A stretch of 64,000 bases of DNA, taken from the NCBI GenBank assembly GCA_964246705.1, contig CAXTRQ010000003.1, forward strand, positions 20,772-84,771, given 5' to 3'. Positions within the stretch are counted from its first letter, which is position 1, and the number at the start of each line of letters is the position of its first letter. The DNA comes from DASZCR01 sp964246705 (lineage in GTDB: Bacteria; Acidobacteriota; Blastocatellia; Pyrinomonadales; Pyrinomonadaceae). Of this stretch, positions 18,248 to 25,269 are shown piece after piece. Both the position numbers and the translations under genes were made by a program. The notes beneath the pieces were generated by a model. It saw only the letters and a program-made list of their open reading frames with translations, had not been told where the DNA came from and did not search any database.

Positions 18248-18673
18248 CTATTGAGCCTTGACGGAGAAAGGTGCGGAGGCTTTGGTCAATTCTTTGCCTC
18301 CGGCCACAATCGAGGCGTTGACCTTGAAACTTCCCGCGCATCCGGCAGACGAAGGCGCGAGGAAAGTAAGCTTCGCGTCCTGCTGCTCGCCAGCTTTCAG
18401 CTTCAGAGAGACCTTGCTCATCTCAGTCGTCTCGCCGCACGGGTCGGTGTAGCTGTAGTTAATGACTAATGATTCTTTCTCCGCCGAGCAGTTGACGATT
18501 GCGACGGTCGCCGTCATCTCGTCGCCTGCTTTCAAGGCCGAAGAAGTAAGCTTGACGTGCGCCGTCGCGCAATCGGTGGGCTGTTGAGTCTGGGCGGTCG
18601 TGGCGACGGCGACGACGAGCGTCAGCGCCAGCCCGGCGACGGCGATAATTCTGTTAAGCGTTAACTTGAGCAT
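18248..18673 (-). CDS. Small secreted Ig-like protein, function unknown
   Basis: A 141-residue protein with a clear signal peptide (IIAVAGLALTLVVAVATTAQ). The mature part has alternating beta-strand character and four cysteines (CATAH, VNCSAE, DPCGE, AGCAG) that could form two disulfides in an extracytoplasmic Ig-like fold. The ATG at 18673 has GGAAGAG about nine bases upstream; a GTG directly before it is less likely. It is placed between the multicopper oxidase and the propeller gene on the same strand, so it may be an accessory protein of that module. I do not recognise the family and do not assign a function. Confidence 0.75.
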   Translation of the reverse strand: MLKLTLNRIIAVAGLALTLVVAVATTAQTQQPTDCATAHVKLTSSALKAGDEMTATVAIVNCSAEKESLVINYSYTDPCGETTEMSKVSLKLKAGEQQDAKLTFLAPSSAGCAGSFKVNASIVAGGKELTKASAPFSVKAQ

Positions 18674-19018
18674 CACGAGTTTCTCTTCCTTTTTTCGGGT
18701 AAAACTTTTTCACGTCTTGCGACAGATGGCGCAGGCGTACGCGCCACGCGCCACGGGATGAACCCCTATGTTTCAACGTCGGAGGTGAGAATACATGGCT
18801 TCGGACGCGGGGCGCATCTGAGGTTTGCGCCATTTCGAATGGGCTGAGGCGACCAAAATTCCGGATGCTTGATTAGTGTTTTAGCCCACACGCGGCAGCA
18901 CATTTGTGCCGGTCAGGCTTGAGTCCTTAAAGCTTAGGCGTCTGGCTAAAAGGCCGTAGCCGGACGACGCGTGAAGCGTCATCCAGCTACGAGTTTAAGG
19001 ACGTGAGCGATATCTATC
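18674..19018. other. Intergenic region downstream of the multicopper oxidase
   Basis: A 345-base stretch without a supported gene. Its right half contains the strong two-tier hairpin at 18923-19002; the rest shows nothing I can name. It must carry the promoter of the small secreted gene if that gene is not read through from the oxidase. Confidence 0.6.
18923..19002. repeat. Two-tier hairpin (cruciform/REP-like) just 3' of the multicopper oxidase
   Basis: Inner stem: 18956-18970 pairs with 18976-18990 at 13 of 15 positions around the 5-base loop gtgaa; the two mismatches become G-U pairs in RNA. Outer stem: gtccttaaa at 18923-18931 pairs perfectly with 18994-19002. It begins 17 bases after the oxidase stop codon. 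No T-run follows, so it is not a classic intrinsic terminator; mRNA 3'-end stabiliser or REP element fits better. Confidence 0.78.
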
Positions 19019-22000
19019 CTACGGCGTGACGCGGAAGATACCCCACAACCCACTACTAAACCTGAAGCTCTCCTGCGTCCGGTAGAGGTAATCACCGGAA
19101 ACGTGGAAGAGGCCGCCAGCCGTCGTCAGGATGTTCAGATGACGCGTTGCCCCGATACCACCATAGGAACCGACCTCGAAAGTGTTGGGGTTTTGACCCT
19201 GTATGGTCGAGTTATTCGTCCACGGCTCGAAGTTCCAGTGGTGACCGAAGAGCGTGAAGCCATGCTGGCGACGGTGATCCGCCACGTCGAGCACGCGGAA
19301 GCGGACAGGTGTTCCTGCCTTCGCCGTGAAGACCGGCGTGACCGGGTCGCCGCACGGACCGCCGCAGCCGGGATTAGGATCAATCGAACTGAGAGTGTTC
19401 GTGAAGTCCTGATCACGCATCGTTTGCAGGTTCGTCTCAGGTGGGAGGCCGAGGCGCGCCCAGAGCGGCTCGCTCCTGTAATTAAAGCCTCTCATGCCCG
19501 TGTCCTCTGCCTCATCAACGCCGCCCGGATCATTTTTCATCGGCTGACCATGCTGCTGGAGACTCAGGTTACTCTGATAGAGCACTACGAACTCGCGGAA
19601 CAACACGTTGCCGCCTGCGTCCTTGATGTCGGCTGATGCCTTGCTGTCGGCATCATGCACCCAAGTTGAGCCTTCAGGCTCGATCATGAGGGAGCCGATG
19701 GCCCCGTGCGAACTGTGCTTGATGATATCGCCCATATCGCGTAGGCCGGTAGCGCCGAACTCGACGGGGGCAGCAACGGGATTGCCCTCGTTGTCAAGCT
19801 TACGATGACCGGCGTACCATGTGTAGACGTGGCTCTCATCCGGCCCGACGGTCGAGTCATCATTGTAGCCGATGTTCGCGCCGTCGTCCTTGAAGGTATT
19901 AGCAGCTACAAGCTGTGCGTGCAGGCCGACGCGGTTTGAAGTCTTCACCTGATTGAAGCCGAAGCCCGGAACAATCGGATACAACTCGTTCCAGCTATCC
20001 GCTTCGGGTAGAACCTCCGGCAGCTTGTTGGTGAGCGTCACCTTGATGCAGTCGCCAGCGTTCGCCCTGAGAATCAAGGGTTCGGGCTGCGTCACGCCGG
20101 ACTGTAAGTTCGCAACATCATTTTCATCGACAAAGAGGATGGCGTTGGGGTCTTTCATGTCGAATCGATGATTGTAGACGAGCGCGCCTCCGGGCAGGAG
20201 GTCGCGCGCGAGCCGCGCGCTGACGTTGTACTCGCGGAGCGGAGCGTCAGCCGGACAAACGTCATCATCTTGCACGTACGGATTCGGGATATCGAAGTTG
20301 TTCGGCAGCGGTGCGAGATCGTCTTGATACTCGCGGTAGCCGCGCATGATGCCCCACATGCCGCCCCACAAATCCTCATTAGCCCCCGATGAATAGAGAT
20401 AGTCAGTGTTCGCTCCGCGAATCGGGAAAGCGCCCACCTCGAACTCGAAATGCTCGGAGATGCCAATCGGCTGCGAGTTGGTATAGCCGGAATTGGGTGC
20501 GGAAGGCTCAAACAGCCACTTGAAGCCGTGAATGTTGAAAACGTGCTGAGCCTCGTGCGCGCCCTGAATCAATCGCACCTGCACGCGGTCGCCCTCATAG
20601 ACCTTCAGCAGAGGTGTGAAGGGGTCACCATGCACCTTCGAGCTGAAGGCATTCGCCAAGTCGCCAGCCGCACCCGTTTTCTGTGTGAAGTGTCCGGGTG
20701 AAGTCTCCTCACCGATGCGCAACGGCAGCGGTTCGTTGCGATAGTTAACCAACTCCGTACCGACATCCTCATCCGATATCGCATGAGGCGTGGGGAACTG
20801 CGAAGGATCCTCGATGACAGGTGAGCCGACGGCATATGGCAACGGTTGCTCTCTGATCGCAGTCGGAGGGTAAACCGGGATGTTGTCCGCCGTGTAGACA
20901 ATCGCGTAATCCGCAAAGGCCAGATTGAACTCGCGGAAGCTCAGCGACGGGTTGGCGTGAATGATGTTGGCCGCGTAAGAGGTCGGGCCGCCGTCATCTC
21001 GATACGCGAGCCAGTCTCCGCTGGGCGTCGTCCACTGCGAATCGGTCGGCTCGACGACGAGTGCCGCGTAGAGGCCGTGATGCTGGTGCGAACTGGGACC
21101 GAAGTGGTCATGTGAAAACACCGTGCGAAGCGTGCGATCCTCGCCCGTCGTGTTCAGGAGCGGGTCGGCCCACCAACGCTGGATGGTCGTCTGTGCACCG
21201 AGCCAGTCATTATTCGGGCCGGGGCCCAGTTCCGGGTGAGCCAGCGGGGTGAGTATCTGAGAGCCGCCGACGGACTCTTGATAAGCATTGTTGGCTTCGA
21301 TGCGTTCGCGTACTTCCTGCGCGGTGAAGGTTCCGTCTTCGTAGTTCCACCCGTTACCCGCTCCATCCGAAGAAGTCACGTCGAATTTAACGAGGTGGAT
21401 GTGCTGTCCCATCGTGTCTGTGGGCGAGAACACCTGAAAGTCATCCAGATTGAGATTGTTGGGAATCAGGTTGGTCGCTTTGAAGGTGATACAGTCGTTG
21501 GAGTTGGCGCGGAAAAACAGCGGTTCCGGCGGTCGCGTTCCGTTCAAGGTGTCCTCGACATCATTCTGCAAGACGGTGATACGCGCCTGACGGTCGTGCC
21601 AGCCGGAGGTGTTAACCGGCATGTCGAACTGAATGTAGGCCGCTTTATAGACGCGGTTCGGAACAGGCAAGTTGTTGAACGTATCGGGACAAGGGTCTGC
21701 ATAAGGCGCGCCCGGCTTCGGCGCGCGGCCATTGACGAGAAACTTGCCGGGCACGCCCGAAGAGTCGAACGAGTCGTAGCCGATGGCCGGCCAACCGTAG
21801 CGCGTCGTGGTCGGAGTGGCGGGAGCTAATTGGCCTGTGACGCCGAGACCGGCGTGGAAGTTCATCGCCACCTTTTCGGCATCCGTCCCGTCCTGCGGGA
21901 GCAACTCGATGTTGGCCTTCGTCATCTTGCGCGCGAGGGAGAAGAGGGTCGGGTCAGTGTTGCGCGCGGCGACACGCGCGGCGACGGGGTCGGCGAGGAG

Positions 22001-24148
22001 CGTCGGGTCAATCGCCGCTTTGCCATCAATGGCTTCCGCGCTCAGGATGCGGTGGCGCGGCAGTCCGCCGTCCCAATCCATGTCGTAAGCGGGCTGCGGC
22101 GCGCGGTGGCCCGCCTGCGAAGGCATGTAGAAGGGAAAGCCCGGAAACGCAGCCGTCGGCATCGGTGCCAGCGGTTTGCCGGGGATGGGCACGAGCGCCG
22201 GGTTAGGCGTGCCGCTCGCAATCTCGCCGTCAGGCAGGTTGCGGTCAGGCGTCCCCGCCTCGAAGACATCGTGGTTGCGCCACAACTCCCACATGCCCTG
22301 TGCGAAGTGCGGGTAAAGGTGGCAGTGGAAGATCGAGTCGCCGGGCGAGCCGACGTTGCGGTTGCCGCCGCCGCCGTAGTTGATCTCATAGGTGTAAGCC
22401 GCACCGGGGCCGATGGTCTGCGAGTCTAAATAAGTCGAGTTCGCGTCACGAGGGCTTTGCAGCCACTGATGGGCGTGGAGATGGAAAACATGAGTTTCCT
22501 TCGGGCCGGGGTATAAGTTACGGAAGCGCACGGGGTCGCCGATGTAAGAGTGATGCACGTTCGAGGGGTCATCCGGGTAGAGCACCTCGGTAGCACTACC
22601 CGTCTCGGGGTCGTTCCTGACGAGCATCGCCGGATCGCCGACGGCTGACGATTCGAGGAAGAACTCCTCCAGTTTGCACTCGGCGCAGTTGGCTGCCGGG
22701 CCGATCTTCCTGCGGTTGGCAATGATTTCGGCTCCCATGCCGGCTGAGCCATAGTTGATGCCGAACCCGTCGCGTAGACCCTTAAAGACCTCTCCGAAAA
22801 GCTCAGGGAAGGCCGGCCGGCCAGTCTCCAACTCATCATGGAAGACCGCCGTGAACTCGCGGAAAGGCTGGCCGCAGGTCGAGGACGGCGGCGCATTAGT
22901 GCAATCCTCGTTGAAGCCCGCGATAACGGCGTTGATGTCGCTGTGTACGATCTCGTCGCCCTTGAGCATGTTGAGTACCGGCGTGCCGCCGGCGTCTACC
23001 GCCTCGTAATTAATCCGGGGCGTGCTGTTGTCGTTCAGGTCGTCAACAACTGTGCCGTTCTCAAGCGTCTTCTTCTTGATCGCCATCTTGAGTTGCGCCG
23101 CGGTCACTTGCGAGCGATACCACTTGGCTCCACGCGGCTCGACATTGACCGCACCGAAGAGACCGTGGTCGGGCTGTCCGCCATCGCCTTCGCCGCCCGA
23201 AGTAGCGGCGGTTGAGAACATCAGGTATTGGCCCTGCTTGGCTGCATACCACTTGTAAATGCGCGTCTGGCCGGTGGCCGCGAGCGACGAAGGATTCCTC
23301 CCAACGTTCGAGCCGTCGGACGAGATGTTGTCAACGTAATCCAGCCCGTTAACGTGGAGCGAAGCGGTGCGCGTCGCTGGCGAATCGTCCGAGAGATGCA
23401 CCTCAGGGCCGATAGTCTCCGGCTCTCCTGTTTCATCGTTGATAGTTGTTATCGGCGCGCCGAAATGGGGCTGCTTCTCAGGCGCGTTGGCAAACTTGAG
23501 CGTTTCGAGGTGCGCGCGGTCGGGGTCGAGCATGTTGGTGAAAGTCACTTGCAGACAATCGCCCTCGTTGACGCGTAGGACGAGCGGGCGTGGGCGCTTG
23601 TCCGGGCGAAGCTGGACGTTGCCGGGGCCAATCGCCTTGGTCGTGTCAATGGCGACGACATCGCGCCGCAGGGCGTACATCATGCCGCCCGGATCGAAGC
23701 TGCCATAACGGTTATAAAAGATGATCTGATCGAAGGCCACGACCTCCGCCTTGATGGTCTTGTTGCAACTCGGAGCCGGAGTGGGCGAAGGGACTGCCGC
23801 CGGTTCCGGTTGTACTGATGCGGTCAACAATAAAGGCTGCGGCGCGGCGAGCGTCACTGCATCCAGTTCCGGTGCAAAGGCGGGCGGGGGCGTCGGCGCT
23901 AAAGACGACCCCGTTGGTGTCGTTAAAGGCGTTGAAAGGGCAGGCTCGGTCTCCGTTGTGGTCTCGGCTGCGACGGCTGCGAGAGCGGTGTTAATGTTCG
24001 ACGCAGACGGGGCGGACGCGTCCGCGTGCGAACTTGCCTCCGGCGCAGGCATGGTGATACCCCGCGCGGCGGCTGTCGCAACAGCGAGGATGAGCAAGCC
24101 GACCAGCAGCAATGTTCTTCCGATGAGTCTTGAGGGACTGGGGAGCAT
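19019..24148 (-). CDS. Giant multicopper oxidase, MofA-like size and layout
   Basis: A 1709-residue exported oxidase with many cupredoxin domains. A signal peptide (LIGRTLLLVGLLILAVATAAA) is followed by a Pro/Thr/Ala-rich linker. At ~550 the motif HVFHLH fits the HxxHxH copper-ligand signature and at ~605 HCHLYPHFAQGM fits HCHxxxHxxxxM with the type-1 copper Cys and axial Met. Related motifs recur downstream: HDHFGPSSHQHHG (~1013), HVFNIHGFKW (~1200, the middle His replaced by Asn), HSSHGAIG (~1475) and HGFTLFGHHW (~1630). The start is the ATG at 24148, nine bases after AAGGAG; an ATG nine codons upstream lacks a site. Ordinary laccases have 450-600 residues, so this is three times longer; the length matches MofA-type putative manganese oxidases. 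Substrate unproven. SCO, propeller and small secreted genes follow on the same strand. Confidence 0.92.
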   Translation of the reverse strand: MLPSPSRLIGRTLLLVGLLILAVATAAARGITMPAPEASSHADASAPSASNINTALAAVAAETTTETEPALSTPLTTPTGSSLAPTPPPAFAPELDAVTLAAPQPLLLTASVQPEPAAVPSPTPAPSCNKTIKAEVVAFDQIIFYNRYGSFDPGGMMYALRRDVVAIDTTKAIGPGNVQLRPDKRPRPLVLRVNEGDCLQVTFTNMLDPDRAHLETLKFANAPEKQPHFGAPITTINDETGEPETIGPEVHLSDDSPATRTASLHVNGLDYVDNISSDGSNVGRNPSSLAATGQTRIYKWYAAKQGQYLMFSTAATSGGEGDGGQPDHGLFGAVNVEPRGAKWYRSQVTAAQLKMAIKKKTLENGTVVDDLNDNSTPRINYEAVDAGGTPVLNMLKGDEIVHSDINAVIAGFNEDCTNAPPSSTCGQPFREFTAVFHDELETGRPAFPELFGEVFKGLRDGFGINYGSAGMGAEIIANRRKIGPAANCAECKLEEFFLESSAVGDPAMLVRNDPETGSATEVLYPDDPSNVHHSYIGDPVRFRNLYPGPKETHVFHLHAHQWLQSPRDANSTYLDSQTIGPGAAYTYEINYGGGGNRNVGSPGDSIFHCHLYPHFAQGMWELWRNHDVFEAGTPDRNLPDGEIASGTPNPALVPIPGKPLAPMPTAAFPGFPFYMPSQAGHRAPQPAYDMDWDGGLPRHRILSAEAIDGKAAIDPTLLADPVAARVAARNTDPTLFSLARKMTKANIELLPQDGTDAEKVAMNFHAGLGVTGQLAPATPTTTRYGWPAIGYDSFDSSGVPGKFLVNGRAPKPGAPYADPCPDTFNNLPVPNRVYKAAYIQFDMPVNTSGWHDRQARITVLQNDVEDTLNGTRPPEPLFFRANSNDCITFKATNLIPNNLNLDDFQVFSPTDTMGQHIHLVKFDVTSSDGAGNGWNYEDGTFTAQEVRERIEANNAYQESVGGSQILTPLAHPELGPGPNNDWLGAQTTIQRWWADPLLNTTGEDRTLRTVFSHDHFGPSSHQHHGLYAALVVEPTDSQWTTPSGDWLAYRDDGGPTSYAANIIHANPSLSFREFNLAFADYAIVYTADNIPVYPPTAIREQPLPYAVGSPVIEDPSQFPTPHAISDEDVGTELVNYRNEPLPLRIGEETSPGHFTQKTGAAGDLANAFSSKVHGDPFTPLLKVYEGDRVQVRLIQGAHEAQHVFNIHGFKWLFEPSAPNSGYTNSQPIGISEHFEFEVGAFPIRGANTDYLYSSGANEDLWGGMWGIMRGYREYQDDLAPLPNNFDIPNPYVQDDDVCPADAPLREYNVSARLARDLLPGGALVYNHRFDMKDPNAILFVDENDVANLQSGVTQPEPLILRANAGDCIKVTLTNKLPEVLPEADSWNELYPIVPGFGFNQVKTSNRVGLHAQLVAANTFKDDGANIGYNDDSTVGPDESHVYTWYAGHRKLDNEGNPVAAPVEFGATGLRDMGDIIKHSSHGAIGSLMIEPEGSTWVHDADSKASADIKDAGGNVLFREFVVLYQSNLSLQQHGQPMKNDPGGVDEAEDTGMRGFNYRSEPLWARLGLPPETNLQTMRDQDFTNTLSSIDPNPGCGGPCGDPVTPVFTAKAGTPVRFRVLDVADHRRQHGFTLFGHHWNFEPWTNNSTIQGQNPNTFEVGSYGGIGATRHLNILTTAGGLFHVSGDYLYRTQESFRFSSGLWGIFRVTP

Positions 24149-24900
24149 GATCTTTTTCTCCTTGGTATCTTTCATCTATGCTTCATAAAAAGCTCAGCAG
24201 GCTGATTCACGTCAGACACTCAAGCTCGTTCAAAGCGACGTGGTAAGGACGGGGTCGCATGCTCCGCTTTGACCAGAGACGGGAGGACAGCAGAACTCAA
24301 ACCTATCCGCCAGATACTTTGGCAATCCTGATACCGCGCCGCGAGGCATCCCCTATGGATTCTCAAAGAGCGTATCTAAAACTTTTGATTAACTAATTTA
24401 CGTGTGATTCAGGCAGCCACTAAGAACCCTGCCGTGCGATGGTGGTCGGGGGCGCGTGCGGGACAAATTACGACTCAGTGAGACAAAAAGTCCTGTTACG
24501 CATGAGTCTCGGCCTATCCGTGTAGAGCCACAGAGGCACAGAGACACGGAGCAGTAAATCAGCCCACTCATGCTGATGCCTGTGACGGCGGCGGAGCGGG
24601 GAGCGCGCGCACGCCAGTGTCGTCCATGAATCGCCGCCTCGTCCGGTGCACTGTTCGCCAAAGACGCGCTCTCCTTCAACCAGCCTACGCTCATTCCTCG
24701 CTCTACCACCGGAGCGTCACGCTGAGTTCAAGGCCGAAGCGGGGAAGAAAACGCCCCTTACCATTCGGAAGAAAGAGTTGACCAGATAACTGGGGAGGTC
24801 TAATTTGCTTTCACCAGATGTTTGGGAGAGACTAATGTCTCAAGGTTGCATACGGACAGTGCCAGTGTTTGCGACGATGGCGCGCGGAATTTTCTTGTGA
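24149..24900. other. Long intergenic region with a REP-like motif
   Basis: About 750 bases with no supported gene; short frames here have no domain and no ribosome site. A purine-rich motif at 24526-24553 (agccacagaggcacagagac followed by acggagca) resembles dispersed cacagag repeats common in intergenic DNA of many bacteria. The promoter for the multicopper oxidase should lie in the left part, near 24150-24300. Confidence 0.6.
24526..24553. repeat. Dispersed cacagag-type intergenic repeat
   Basis: A cac(a/g)gag motif occurs here in near-tandem. A related sequence, caccacggagaaca, forms the outer arm of the palindrome at 31111-31181. Confidence 0.5.
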
Positions 24901-25253
24901 CTGAGCAGTACCTTCACCCTCAATCTGCCGTTGCTGGCGATGCGCCGTGCGGTAAGCGATACCGGGAGCGCGCAGCAGCCGGAGTTTAATGGATTACGTG
25001 TGCTGGTCGTTGACGACGAAGCGGATACGTGTGAGTTACTGCAAGTCATACTCGAAGGCTGCGCGGCGCAGGTGAAAACGGCAAGTTCGGCAGCGGCCGC
25101 ACTGGAAGCGGTGGCGGAAGACAGGTACATGTGCCGAAGCCGGTTAGCCCGAGCGAGTTGGTCGCCATCGTCGCCAACCTCTCCGGGCGCACGGGGCAGG
25201 GACGGACATCGGTTCCGCCACGTCGCATCTCATCGCTATGGACTCGTTATTGA
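24901..25253 (+). pseudogene. Remnant of a hybrid histidine kinase: HATPase tail plus internally deleted receiver
   Basis: The frame opens after a stop at 24898 with SSTFTLNLPLLAMRR, the last strand of a kinase ATPase domain, then a linker and a receiver start (LRVLVVDDEADTCELLQVIL). At VAEDRY (~25120) the receiver breaks off. Its true C-terminus continues in another frame as HVPKPVSPSELVAIVANLSG and ends at the TGA near 25251. The central ~60 residues, including the phospho-acceptor Asp, are missing. So an internal deletion with frame change has destroyed the gene, and the kinase body upstream is gone. The intact four-PAS kinase at 25270 starts 17 bases later and is a different gene. Confidence 0.82.
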
Positions 25254-25269
25254 AATGGGGATTTCTTAA

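Noticed and set aside
24176..24900. tRNA or small RNA gene searched for in the long gap
   Set aside because: No cloverleaf or other structure could be recognised by eye; a covariance-model search would be needed.
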